DNA of 64,000 nucleotides from Rhodosporidiobolus odoratus (taxonomy: Eukaryota > Basidiomycota > Microbotryomycetes > Sporidiobolales > Sporidiobolaceae). The stretch covers positions 558,001 to 622,000 of the forward strand of contig JAOANU010000008.1 in assembly GCA_034387635.1 (NCBI GenBank), in the 5' to 3' direction. The translations under genes were made by a program, and so were the position numbers. Every line of letters starts with the position of its first letter. Position 1 is the first letter of the stretch. The notes below the pieces were generated by a model that ran no database searches, had not been told where the DNA came from, and saw only the letters and a program-made list of their open reading frames with translations. Below are positions 1-11,448 of this stretch, in pieces.

Positions 1-1448
1 ACGATCAACGGCCCTAAATACTCCACGTATTCCAACGCCTACTCTCAATACCTCGGCAGACCTATCCCGACTCCTCCTCCCGAGCCCAACTCCGCAGAGT
101 CTCATCACCTTTTACAGCTCCTACACTGCTCAAGAGGCTCCGGCTGCAGGCTCAGAAGGGTCAGAGCATCGCAAGAACTGACGTACGTGTATACACGCCC
201 TGTAGCACCTCACACCGGATTATTACGCCGTCCCATAATCATATTTGGACGTAAGATCGACCTGGTCAACTGGCGATATGCTCATTTCACCGCTGCTGGG
301 CATGGTTTGTGGCGCAATCTTGACGCTCCCGGCCGCTTCGATGATGCACCGCGCGAAGGAGTCGTCTTCAGTTGCATCGTCTGAGTCGCACGTTTGTCGC
401 CCTTCCCGTCAGCGCTTTTTCTCGGCGGCGTTCTCTCGGTGACTTCGGCTAGTCAGGCTAATCGTTGCTTGGAGAGAGCGACAGCGACAAGAGGCCCGAC
501 GTAGCTGCGGTGCAGCCGTGAACACGAGTAGCGCCTGACAGTCGCTGCTCAACGAACAGAACATTGCGGGTACACATCGAGTCAACTAATGCTAACGTGC
601 GCAAAGCTGAGTGCCTGACACTTGTCACTGCAGCCCGAGTCTGTCATTTTCGAGGACAGCCAGTGCAGCCTAAGCCTCGCACGCGCTGCAAGACGACTTA
701 CGGAGGAAAGGCAGAACAAGAAAACCCGGAGCTGAATTGCGATATTCTCGTCACACCGGCGATATCCTGCCGTCCTGCATACCTACCTAGTCGGCTTTAC
801 TCAGGTAAAGGCGCATTTTCGAAGATGGCGATCGCTGTTCCAGCGGAGTAAAGTGCAATGACGTGAAAAGGATCTTCAGAATCTGGCAAGCGGGCAAGCC
901 GCAAATTTTCCTTGTTGCCCTGCCTCTACAGCTCGGGAGATGTAGAGCAGTCTGTCGTGGCAGGCGTAGGGGACTCCGTTTCCTCGACTCCTCAAGGGAC
1001 TAGTCGGTCACGAAGGTACTCCACGCAGAAAAGGATACCGAGAAGAGCTGCCACAGCAACAGGACGATAAGGGCTGAAGAACGGAGGTCGCGCAAAGAGG
1101 ATGGGACTAATTTTGATGCTATGGGCCGGGGGACCAGTCCTTGTAGCGGGTCAGGCAGACCCCGAGAAGGGCGAGACGAAGGACGAAACGGCCTGAGCGG
1201 TTCAGGCTTGCAGCTGGCTGAAGACTTGGTCGGCGGGAAATCAAGCATTCATCGATCAAGTCCCGGCGACGTATGGCGGAGCATAGCGGGAGTAGCGGAT
1301 AGTAGAGGCGAAAGAGATGAAGACGAGGAGCGCTCTTCCTTTTGACCTCGACAACTTCGCTCGATCCGCTTCAAACCGATACAGGTGTGCCGTACCGCGC
1401 CCAGCATATATAGCGCACCGACCGAGCGCCACGCTACGCGTCCCAACT
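1..1448. other. No supported gene upstream of the OPT transporter
   Basis: Both strands hold only short open frames (95 codons or fewer) with no recognisable motif and no convincing splice-linked exons. The last few hundred bases are presumably the promoter and 5' leader of the transporter that starts at 1449. I see no repeat or RNA gene here. Confidence 0.5.
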
Positions 1449-4281
1449 ATGCCGTCGCTGCCCTCTTCATCCGGCCGACCTTCCCTGGACAACCTCCTCA
1501 ATTCGCGGAGTGGACGTGTGTACCATGCTGCAAGACAGGAGGAGGACACACCTGAGCTGACAGTACGCCGTCCGTCCGTTCTGGACCCGTGCAGATTCCG
1601 CTAACCCCTTTGCACCCCATACAGTTTCGAGCGGTAGTAGCCGGTCTGGCCATCGGTATCCTCCTTGCCCTTACCAACATGTACTTTGGGCTACAGACAG
1701 GCTGGATCAGCATGATGAGCTTGCAGGTGCGCCGTCTATCTTGGGATTTTGTCCGGAACGCCCTGCTGATTCCCATCCCTTCCAGGCATCGCTGCTTGGC
1801 TTCGCCATCTTCAAGGTGCTACCGCAGAGTCCTTGGTTCTCTGCTCGGCCACTTACCATCCACGAGAATGTATGATCTTGCCGCTCCAACTCTCGGCCGG
1901 CGGCTCAACGGCTTCACTATTGCAGATCGTCCTCCAAACCACCGCCGTTGCGACTGGCACCCTTCCTCTCGCTGCTGGCTTCGTCGGCATAATTCCCGCC
2001 CTCGCTCAGCTCTCTCCTGAGACTGACGACTCCCAGCCACTCGTTCTCTCCGGACGACAACTCCTAGCCTGGAGTTTCGGGGTAGCCTTTTTCGGCGTCT
2101 TCCTGGCCGTTCCGTTACGGCGACAGGTCGTGGTCAAGGAAAAGCTTGTCTTCCCGAGCGGGACAGCTACAGCGCAGGTTATTGGCGTACTGCACTCGCG
2201 ACCATTGCTGTCGTCCTCGGGTGAACAGGGAGACCGGACTGAAGCAGAGGCGAGCATGTTGAGACGAAGACGGGCAACGGCACCGCTGGAGGAGGTTGCT
2301 GAGGAAGAAGAAGCAATGCTCCGACATGCAGTTGACGATGAGATTGACGATGAGGCGATACTTGGAGCTGGGGGGACAGTAAGCAAGGCCTACGGGACGG
2401 AACAGGTTGTGGACAGAAAAGCTTGGTCAGCCTTGATGGTCAGCTTCGCTATCTCAGCGGCTTATACTGTGAGTCGTTTGGCTCCCTTTGGCTTTTTACA
2501 ATCGCTCATTTCCGCCTGCTTCGGAACCGTGTAGCTGCTCAGTAATGCCCTTCCCGTCATCTACGCCATTCCGGTCTTCGACGTCTTTGTCCCCGGTGCA
2601 GCACACGATTGGCTCTGGTGGTTCTCTCCCTCGTTCTCCTACATCGGACAAGGTATCATCATGGGCTTTCCGACAGTGCTTGGCATGAACCTCGTACGTC
2701 ATTTGATCGCCTCTTTTCCCCACAGCTACTGACGCTCGCCTACCGTAGGGCATGCTCACCGGGTGGCTCTTCCTCTCGCCCCTGGCCCACAACGAAGGTT
2801 GGGCACCAGGTCCCGTCTCTTCCACTACCTCCGGCGCCCGAGGCTGGATACTTTGGCCCGCCCTCGCCATCATGAGCGCCGAATCGATCCTTAGCGTCTC
2901 GCTCGTCGCCGCCGACCTTCTTCAGCCCTATTTCGCACGAGCGGCTGAGAAAGCTCGAGCTGGGGCGCTCTTTGTCAGTGAGGAAAGGCGGGACTCGGAC
3001 GATGAGTCCAGCGATGAGTGCGAAGAACCTCGAGGAAAGGCCGTTCCGAGTAAGGCGGAGGAGGAACCCTCGATGCAGGTCGTACTGGCGGGAATGGCTT
3101 TAAGCTGCATTGCCTGTATCGTTCTCGTCGCCATGGTGTTTGGCGAAGAGGGCATCCGGTGGTGGGCGACCGTTGTAGCGCTGTTCTTGGCGAGCGTCTT
3201 TGCGGTTCTTGGGTATGCTTATTTCCCCCTCTCTCCTTCAGATCAGTCGCCATGTCTCTCTCGCTTCTGACTAGCGAAGAGTTGATCCCTCTCCCTCCAG
3301 CGTTCGTGCGCTCGGCACGACAGACCTCAACCCCGTTTCGGCTATCGGCAAGATCTCGCAGCTCGTCTTCGCCGTCATTCAGCCCGGCAACGTAGTTGCG
3401 AACCTCGTCGCAGGCGGCATCGCCGAAGCGGGCGCGCAACAGGCAGGCGACCTTATGCAGGATCTCAAGACTGGGTACTTGTGGGGTGCTAGCCCAAAGG
3501 CGCAATTCCAGGGTCAGGTGCGGATTTTCGCTTTATCCCGTTCAATGAGAAGAGACGCTGGATTTCGCTGTCGAACTCTGCAGATCATCGGCTCGTTCGC
3601 CTCCGTCTTCGTCTCAACGGCTGTCTATTGCCTCTATCGGCGCGTGTACGAGCTGCCGAGTACCAGCTTCCCCGTTCCCACTGCTGCAATCTGGTTCGTC
3701 CGCTTCCTTCTATCTCTCCCTTCTCCGCTTACCTGTCTTTCCTTTCACAGGCTCAATCTCGCCCGTCTCGTCAACCAAGGCGAGCTACCGCCTCGTAGCA
3801 AAGAAGCGATGCTCCTCTTCGGGGGACTGTTCGTCTTGCTAGCCGCTCTGAAGGCAATTGCGAAGGTCCGCAGCGAAAGAGGCGCCGACGAAGCCAAACG
3901 ATTGGCCTGGACGAGCTGGATACCGTCGGGGTATGTCCTCCTTCTTTCCCCCAGATGCTCTCGCACACAAGCTTCGTGCTGACGATGCCGCTGGCATGCA
4001 GAATCGCTTTCTCCATCGGCTTCCTCAATACTCCTTCTTTCTCCCTCGCTCGCTTGATAGGCGGCATCGTCTCCCTCATCTACAGCTCGCGACGATCCAC
4101 ATCGGGCGGCGGCGCCTCGCACCTGGAGCATTTCGGGCTCGTCATCGTCGCTTCCGGCTTTGTGCTCGGGGAAGGATTGGCAAGCGTCGTTGGATTGTTA
4201 ATGAAGAGCGCAGGGAGCGGCGGACCGGTTAGCTGTTGGGGCTGTGATGTGGGTGGGGGAGGGTATTGCGGAGGATGTTGA
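1449..4281 (+). CDS. OPT family oligopeptide/metal-chelate transporter (YGL114W-like clade)
   Basis: Multi-exon gene for a polytopic membrane transporter of the OPT superfamily, expected to move small peptides or metal chelates across the plasma or an internal membrane. The N-terminus (MPSLPSSSGR...) leads through ...TPELT, across a 62-bp intron, into the first membrane segment FRAVVAGLAIGILLALTN, then MYFGLQTGWISMMSLQ, the family hallmark. Later exons carry KLVFPSGTATAQVI, the loop with NPVSAIGKISQL and the NVVANLVAGGIAEAGAQQAGD block, all typical of fungal OPT proteins. A charged loop of about 70 residues (RRRR...EEVAEEEEAMLRH) follows the third conserved block, and a second acidic loop (SEERRDSDDESSDECEE) lies mid-protein; both are probably cytosolic. 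I count about nine exons with GTATG/GTGCG donors. The tail ends in an odd Gly/Cys-rich stretch (CWGCDVGGGGYCGGC). The start was chosen because the first intron then joins in frame. Substrate unknown. Confidence 0.87.
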
Positions 4282-4620
4282 GAGCGTGAAGTAGACTTAT
4301 GAATGGCATGTTGTAACTGCATTCTCCATATTTCCTGACCCTCCGAACGCAATTCGTACCAGCTGGAGAAAGATAGGAAGCAGCTTGTCGACTGTCTAAG
4401 TCGATTGCCTCCTCCATCATGGCCGACGTGACGCACTATGCGTCATGTCGGCCAATCTACATCTTCACCAGCCGTCTTCTTCCTCACTCAGATTCGCCCA
4501 TCCCGCCCTGCGCTTCGCGGTCCGACGATGCTGTCCTAGCGAATGCTGCGCACACCCATACCCGTCTACATGAGGGTTGAACGTATCCGGTTCCTGCGGA
4601 ACAGGTGAACGTTGCGAGGA
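4282..4620. other. Convergent intergenic spacer
   Basis: Lies between the 3' ends of the OPT gene (+) and the unknown gene on the minus strand. I see no gene; it should hold the 3' UTRs of both. Confidence 0.5.
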
Positions 4621-5872
4621 TCAGTACTCTGAGCCAGCAGGACTGAGAAAGAAAAGAAGACTATCGCGTAGACACACATGTTCTCGCATTCGCTGTACGA
4701 GATTCCGATGAAACGTCAGAATGGGTTCAATAGACGGCACAGACGGGTGGAAAAGGAGGACCAGACGCACCCTAAGCATGGAATATACATGAGCCAAAGC
4801 CAGGACCCAGTGCCTCCACACATCGTCTGCAGCAAGGTGGGGGTTACGAGCAGCATCAAACATCACGAACGATCCTGTGCCAGTATAACCGGCAATGTAC
4901 TCCACCAGCTTTTCAAGTCGGATTGGGACGTCCTTCTTTACGTGTTTTGCGATGTCGATGAAGTCGTCCGGTGCGAGATGGATGGGAATTCGCGAATCGA
5001 ACTGCAGATGTATGAGTCTCTTCACGTTGTATAGATCGGGCGGGATGTCGGGTTGAAGCGGCCAGTTGCGCGGATTGTTCCGCCGCTGCGCATCCACCTG
5101 TATGAGCACCCTAAGGATCTCGAACGCTGGTTTGAAGACTCGAAGATGGGGATGGCCCCGGCCTGGCGGCGATGCGACTTCCTCTGATACGTCTTGGATG
5201 GTACACATTTGGTGCATGAGAGGGTCGAGATTCGGATTATACGGCGAGGGATTATGAGCGAGGATTTCAGGCAGCTGTGGGCTGTTGATGTGTAAAGTGA
5301 GGGGGACATTAATGCAGTCGTCGGGGTGGCTGTAAAGCGGGCGAGTCAGTAAAGGATGAGGATGTGGATCCAGATAACAGAGCAGTCTCACCTCGACCCC
5401 GCGTCGGCGGGAACCGTGACGTAGACATGAGCTGGAGACGGCAGGAGTCGGTGGTCGAGCTGTAGGAACTATGGTCACCAACCGAGCTCCCAGCGCAAAG
5501 GAGGTGGTATTACTCACCGGAAAGGGAGCCGGTTCAAGATGGTCTCGTATCTGACAGCGTGCGACGTACGGATCAAGCTGTGTCTCCAAGTAGCATTCGA
5601 GTCTGTAGAAAGGGTAGGTCATGGCTGGACTCGAAGAAAAATGGAAGCCGGAACGACTAGACGAACCGTCTTATCTCTGACTTTGCGACCTCCTCTACGT
5701 TATTACCGTTTAAGCGCGACCTCCTGAGCGCATCTTGCGCCAGGCAGGCCGCAGCAAAGTCTCCACAGAAAACGAGCTGATACCGTTTGTTCAGTTGCTC
5801 ATGCGCTTGTTGAGCTGCGCGTTGGACTTGGCTAACGGCACGATAAGCTTGATCGTATGTCACTGTAGTCAT
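4621..5872 (-). CDS. Uncharacterised protein, about five exons
   Basis: I do not recognise this protein. The model starts at MTTVTYDQAYRAVSQ and joins ...VAKSEIRR to LECYLETQLDPYVARCQ by a GTTCGT...CTACAG intron. It continues through two more short introns (each starting GTGAG) to HPDDCINVPLTLHINSPQL and a block of about 130 residues rich in Ile/Leu, Pro and Arg (PPDLYNVKRLIHLQFDSR). A last intron (GTGCGTCT...GTACAG) leads to a short final exon ending FFLSPAGSEY. The region LAPDDFIDIAKHVKKDVPIRLEK resembles an alpha-helical scaffold more than an enzyme. No signal peptide or membrane span is evident. An upstream in-frame Met at 6100 would add 76 low-complexity residues, and I prefer 5872. Real splice junctions and a consistent frame across five exons support a gene; function unknown. 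Confidence 0.6.
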
Positions 5873-6621
5873 ACTACTTGGCACCTGAGGTTGAGTGGCG
5901 GAGTGCGCGAGCGGCAGAGGCAGAATGTGTGCTGGTCTGCCAGTGGAGAAGGAGAGGGTGGAACTCGGTCGCGGTGTGAGGCAGATAGACGCGCTCGATA
6001 AGCCAGTACGCGGCGGAGGTGCAAATCCCGGCAAGGTGCAACTTGGTACAACGGAAGAGCTGCTGAAAGCACCGTTCCGCCAGACGTTCCGCGGGGGCAA
6101 ACGGAAGCGTCACCGCCTCAGAGGCCTAGTTTTTCAAGGATACCGAGGCTGTCATACGCGAGATGGGCGCAGCGCATCTTGGAGAAGAGGTCGAGTCTGC
6201 AGCATATGCCGTGGCGGAGCGTTATTGTTCGGTTCACATTTGGTTATTGTGCTGGTCAGAATCAGATGGCGGGGGACGGTCCGAGGGTGTGTGCGGACCA
6301 GGCATGGCTGTGAAGAGCGACGTTAGCAGGCACTGCATCCGGCTCGGTGGCACATCGGGCGCGGTTCTGCAACGAGGGAACTTCGAACTTCGCTGGAGGA
6401 TGATGGAATGATGGTCGGAAAGGACGAACTCAGAGCGTACGGCGCTTGAAAAGCCAGGTCGGGTATATCTGGTCGGCAGTATCGTGTCACAGGTCATCCG
6501 AGTACTGTCGGTATAGCGAGTAGAGGTGAAGGACCCGACAACGACTTCTCCCAACTTTCCATCGTCTGCCTTCCTGTACAGCACGCTTCGACTCTCTCGC
6601 TGCATAGTGCAAGCTTGAGCA
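5873..6621. other. Divergent intergenic region
   Basis: Lies between the minus-strand unknown gene and MGS1. It should hold both promoters. Short frames are present on both strands with no recognisable product. Confidence 0.45.
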
Positions 6622-9023
6622 ATGTCTACTCTGGGTGAGTCACTCTGCGCTCGTTTCCTTCTATGTCCCGGCATGTGGCTGACATCGTCTCTCGTTTTCA
6701 TCGCTCACTGGCAGTCGAGTGGTCAGTCCATATCCGTCCAAGCAAATCTACCTGAACACCCGCCCGTCGCTCGCGATTCTTATAGTGCTGCAGAAGCTGA
6801 CTAGGAAACGTCGCGCAACAGTCCTATCTGCGCTTCTTTCGTGCGCGAGGTCGACATCAACCTTCATCTCGACTTTTGCTCCGGGCCCAGCACCTCCACT
6901 GCGCCAGCAGCGTGCACGCCGACTTCTCAGTCGGCAAGTTTCAACTACACAAGTACGCCGGCGAGCTCACAGGCCTCCGGAAAGGCCCATAGCGCGTCAA
7001 ATGGACCGGCAAGCAAGAAGCGAAAGATCGTCAACAGCTCGAACACCACCGTCTCTTCCCCTTCTAGCTCTGCATCCTCGTCGAAGAGGCCGCGGGCTAC
7101 GCCGACTCGGGCTTCCACCACATCCTCCCATCTCGAAGCCGCAAAGCCACTGGCAGAGCTCGTCCGCCCTCGAGTGCTCGAAGACTTCATCGGCCAGGAG
7201 CATCTCATTGGGGAGGGCGCCCTTCTGCGTAGCTTGATTGACGCGGACAAAGTCGGCTCATGCTTGTTCTGGGGACCACCGGTTCGTGTCTTTGCCTCGC
7301 CTTTTATTCCCGCTGTTTTTGACCGACAATGCTCTTGTAGGGCACCGGCAAGACCACCATTGCTCGAGTCATCGCTAAGACGACCTCTTCGGTTTTCAAA
7401 GAGATGTCAGCAACGAGCGCAACGACTGCCGACTTACGCGCCGTCTTTACAGAAGCTGAATCGGTGCTCAAATTGACCGGGCGAAAAACCCTTCTCTTCA
7501 TCGACGAGATCCAACGCTTCAACAAGGCGCAGCAGGACGCTTTCCTTCCTGTGGTAGAAGCAGGAACCCTCAGTCTTATCGCTTCGACCACTGAAAACCC
7601 TTCGTTCCGAGTCAACACAGCCTTGCTGTCCCGATGTCGAGTATTCGTCCTCTACAAGCTCTCGACAGATGACCTCGTTCGAGTTCTCCTCCGCGCGCTT
7701 CGCCTTCTCTACAAGGATACGCACGACGAGCCACTGTCTTCCGCCTTCACCTCGCCTTCTGCCTCTTCGAAGTCCCCACCACACATCGCGACCACGCCCT
7801 CGGGAGGCGCTACTCTTCCCACATCGTCCGCTCCGTCCTCCTCTATACCTGAACCTACTGCATCTGCCGCATCTCTCGAAGGCTCCTTTACTACTAAGCC
7901 TGACCCTCTCGCGTCTGACCCAATATTAGCACATACCGGCGCACTCGACCTACCTCTCCTCCGGTTTCTCGCCGCCGCCGCCGACGGAGACGCCCGAGTC
8001 GCCCTCTCCTCTCTCGACCTTGCACTGTCGGCGATCAAGGCGACCCCTTCCGGCCAACCGCTCGACAAAGAAGAGCTCAAGCAAAGCCTACGAAAAGCTC
8101 ATTTGCAGTACGACCGCAACGGCGAGAATCACTACGATACGATTAGCGCTTTGCACAAGTCGGTCAGGGGGAGCGATGCGAATGCTGCGCTGTATTGGTT
8201 GGCTCGGATGCTGGAGGGTGGGGAGGATCCGTTGTATGTGGCTAGGAGATGCGTTAGGATGGTAAACTTTCTTATGCCCTTATCGCCCTGCGCGGACTCA
8301 TGTCTGTTTAACTCTACAGGCAAGCGAAGACGTTGGACTTGCCAACCCTCAGGCTCTGCCTCAAGCTCTCGCTGCATATCAAGCTACACAGCTGATCGGT
8401 ATGCCAGAATGCGACGCAAGTCTCTTGTGCTCCATCTGCTGCTTCTCTCCTGACTTACCGATTTCGACATGCAGTGCATTCTCGCCCAATGCGTCGTCAT
8501 GCTCGCCGAGTCGCCCAAGAGCGTTCGCACTTACAAAGCCTATGGCGCGGCGAAACATCTGGTGAAAGAGACGGAGAACTACCCTGTCCCGCTGCATATC
8601 CGGAATGCTCCGACGGGGTTGATGAAAAGCCTCGGGTATGGTAGGGGTTACCGGTTCGTTCCCGACTTTCCCCCTCTTGCGCCCGTCGGAAGGACTTGGC
8701 GCTAAGCTGGTTTGACCTCATTACCCCTCGGAAGGTACGAACCCGGCTACGCTCACCCAGTCTACCAACCTTTCATTCCGCCTGAGCTGATCGGCCAGAC
8801 AAACTTTCTCAGAGGAGACACGTCGATTAAAGGGAAACTCGTGGACGAAGCGGCCTTGAGGGAATGGGAGTGGAAGAAACAGGGCGGAGCGAAATGGGAG
8901 GGAAGGGAGGAGATGGTGAGGAAGTTGAAGGAGTTGGAGGAGATGGATCGGGTTGAGGCAGAGGCGGAGGTGGTGAATAGCAGCGGCGGGAAGTCGAAGG
9001 TCAAGAACGAAGCCAAGGTGTAG
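6622..9023 (+). CDS. MGS1: MGS1/WRNIP1-family AAA+ ATPase with UBZ zinc finger
   Basis: DNA-dependent AAA+ ATPase of the Mgs1/WRNIP1/RarA family, which acts in the nucleus at stalled replication forks and binds ubiquitinated PCNA through an N-terminal UBZ finger. Exon 1 is 6622-6634, exon 2 is a 7-nt microexon at 6715-6721, and exon 3 starts at 6822. Joined, they read VECPICASFVREVDINLHLDF-C, a complete C-x2-C...H-x3-C UBZ4 finger. After a Ser/Thr-rich linker with a KKRK nuclear signal come the family block RPRVLEDFIGQEHLIGEG, Walker A GPPGTGKTT (split by an intron after GPP), Walker B LLFIDEIQRFNKAQQ and sensor 1 STTENPSFRVN. An Ala/Ser/Pro-rich insert of about 60 residues follows, then the C-terminal MgsA/RarA tetramerisation block with IGMPECD...CILAQCVVMLAESPKSV. 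That last junction uses a GC-AG intron (8416-8474). About 650 residues, close to fungal homologues. The end is Lys/Glu-rich. Confidence 0.93.
6715..6721 (+). other. 7-nt microexon of MGS1
   Basis: TCGAGTG is flanked by GGCAG on the left and GTCAGT on the right. Only by including it do exon 1 (ATGTCTACTCTGG) and exon 3 (TCCTATCTGCGC...) join in one frame, and the join creates the first Cys of the UBZ finger (VECPIC). Confidence 0.85.
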
Positions 9024-9593
9024 CTTCACGACGAGCGGGATGGACTTAGGAATACTTGACCTTCCCAAACGAGCCTTCCTGAGCTTACTCGGTAATCTGC
9101 CGCGCTCAGCCGCACTTACGGCTCGAGAAGCCTGTCCTCGTCACACCAAACAACAGCGCAAGGGTGAATCTGCAAGACCTCCCCTGCTCGTATCCCCTAC
9201 ATCCTCGGAAAGACTACGCTTCTCTCTGCTTTCGACGCCCTCGGGATTCACTTTGGTTCGAGACGGAAGCTGGGAACGCGATTGATCAGGCCAACTAAGA
9301 AGGCAACAACAAAAAATGGACAATGTACGAGCGAAATACGAAATACGCATTGGGAGAATAAGTATAAACAGAGGAAAGACGAAAGAATGCGAGAATGATG
9401 GCGAGAGGAGCGGAGCCACCAGACCGGAGAGACAAAACTGTTACCCAACTCCGGAGAACCGAAACACAGAGACGCAGACGCAGACGCATGAGATCCTGAA
9501 GCACACTCACCGACACCCTCATCGACACCCACATCCGCCGGCCCACGCCGAACCCACCTGCGCGGACCCCATTTTGCGCCATCATCACACACC
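9024..9593. other. Convergent intergenic spacer
   Basis: Lies between the 3' ends of MGS1 (+) and the Ser/Pro-rich gene (-). It holds short frames only and a CACCC/GACAC-rich stretch near 9500-9540. If the minus gene splices at the GTAAGG donor overlapping its stop, its last exon would lie in here. Confidence 0.4.
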
Positions 9594-11448
9594 TTACCTC
9601 GCCATCCCGACCCAGCTGCTCCTCCATCCGGTCCACATCTCACCCACCGCCGCTGCAGCACCCGCAAACCCAAGGTCAGGCCTGACCTCCTCTGCCTCTG
9701 CCTGCTCACGAGGCCTAACAATCTCGGGGACGTCCTTGAGGTACTGAGAGTGGAAGTGATCGTAGTCGTCGTCTACGAGGGGAGAAGTGGGGACAGAGGC
9801 AAGTGCAGGAGCAGGGGCGGGGGACGGGGAGCGAAGGTAGTTGAGGATTGAAGAGACCGGTCGAGCGACGTAGGAAGCTCGGAGAGTCGAAGTCGAAGTC
9901 CAAGTCGTAGGAGGCGAGGAAGGAGGAAGAGTCGGCGGAGGAGGGGGAGGAGAAAGAGGACGACAGAAGAGAGAGAGATCCGATGGGGAGGTCGAGTAGT
10001 AGGCATCAAAACTGAAGGACGGGATGCCGTCGTCGTCGACGCCGCCTAGGCTGATGTCGCCATTTGACGGAGAAGCTGAGAGACTGACGTCGGGCGAGCT
10101 GCTGGTGTAGGGTGAGAGGTCGAACGTCGAGACCGAGGGAGAGCTCGTGAAGGGGGACGAAGGGAAGGCGTCCACCGGGCGAGCGATGGGGATGGCACCC
10201 GAGAAGGAAGGGGCGCGAGAGATAGTCGGCTTCGGGAACGAAGTGAGCGGCGGACCCTCGAGAGTAGGCGGAATCTGAGAGGCGTCGGCACCGGGACCGG
10301 GGCGGAAGAACTCAAGGACGTCGCCCTTGAATCTTTGGCCGAGCTTGAAGAGGGAGTTGTAGTAGTCCTTGTTGAGGTGTTGATCGTCGACGGCGCGAAG
10401 GTCGATGCGGGAAGGAGGCGGAGGAAGAGCTCCAAAGGCCGGAGCAACGGGACTGAACGAGGGAGTCGGCGCAGAAGACGCAGCGAGGGAAGAAAGGGGG
10501 CCATCGCCGGTGGGAATGTTGACCCGCGGAGGAGAGGGAGGGAGAGCATGGAAAGGCGGAACGACGTCAGGACGCGAGGGCACGGTCGTTGGAGGCACGG
10601 CGATGGTTGGCGCGCGGCGACGACCGGTCGTAAGGCTCGCTTGAGGCGCCGGGACGGTCGGAGCATTCACACGGGGCGGCGGGGGAGGAAGAGCGCCGAA
10701 AGTCGGAATGACAGGAGTCGTTGAGGGAGTGGTGGCAGGAGTCGAAGTAGCGGAAGAGGGGAAGCGACTCGCCAGGGAATGCAAGAAATGAGCCTTGCTA
10801 GGCTTTCGAGACGACTCATCGTCCGAGCCGAAGGTGGAGAAGACTGGTGAAGAAGATGGCGTTGTTGCTGGCGAAGAGGCGGGAGAGGCAGAGGGAGAGC
10901 CCGCAGTGTCCATAGACGACGTCGACGTTGACGACACATTACGGCCGAGCTTCAGGGGGCGCATGAAGGCAAGCTTCGACGGAGACTTGGGAAGAGGGGC
11001 AGGAGACGGTTTTCGCAACCATCTGGAAGGTGAATCGCCGTGAGACTCGGGTAGAACTAATATTGGTGGCGGCGGCGCCGGTGTGCGCCTTCCAGCCAGT
11101 AGCTTGAGGTCCTTGAGACGACGCCCATTCTCAGCGGGTTTGGCCGCCGGGGCTGCCGCCTTCTGCCCCTCCTCCTCCTCGAGTTTCGAATTTGCTTCCC
11201 GTTCCCGCTTCTTCGCAACCGCATCCAACTTCCACTGATGCCGTTGCTCGATACGTGCAGCACCGGTGCATACGAAGGATTCGCAGTCGCTGACCTCTTC
11301 TTCCTGTTTGCGGTCAAAAAGCAAAGGTCAGTCAACTGATCTCGATTTGGGAGGGAAACAAGCCAACACGTACGTCTTCGGACTCCTCTTTGGACTTGCC
11401 CTTGAGCGTCGTGACGAATGTCGAGAAGCCGGAGGCGAAACCCGACAT
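9594..11448 (-). CDS. Ser/Pro-rich protein with FFR motif, family member 1
   Basis: Exon 1 (11448-11374) encodes MSGFASGFSTFVTTLKGK and ends at a GTACGT donor. Exon 2 starts at 11303 with EEEVSDCESF. An N-terminal charged coiled-coil-like stretch (RIEQRHQWKLDAVAKKRERE) is followed by RLKDLKLLAGRRTP, then about 300 residues of Ser/Pro/Thr-rich low complexity with repeated FGALPPPPPR-like units. A short globular-looking segment (NSLFKLGQRFKGDVLEFFR) precedes more Ser/Pro-rich sequence. The same layout, including KIGRKFRGEILDFFR and IARPLDAFP, recurs in the gene at 52671-53925, and more distantly at 55568-56877. The stop is at 9594, but GTAAGG overlaps it, so a further small exon is possible. 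About 600 residues, no signal peptide or membrane span. Function unknown; probably a disordered scaffold or regulator. Confidence 0.72.

Noticed and set aside
1121..1345. Upstream frames as extra 5' exons of the OPT transporter
   Set aside because: The start at 1449 already gives a good N-terminus and a clean first intron; upstream frames have no suitable donor in phase.
10335..10724. Plus-strand frame of 129 codons inside the Ser/Pro-rich gene
   Set aside because: It is an antisense shadow of low-complexity Ser/Pro codons; the composition (Arg/Gly-rich) and lack of splice context give no support.
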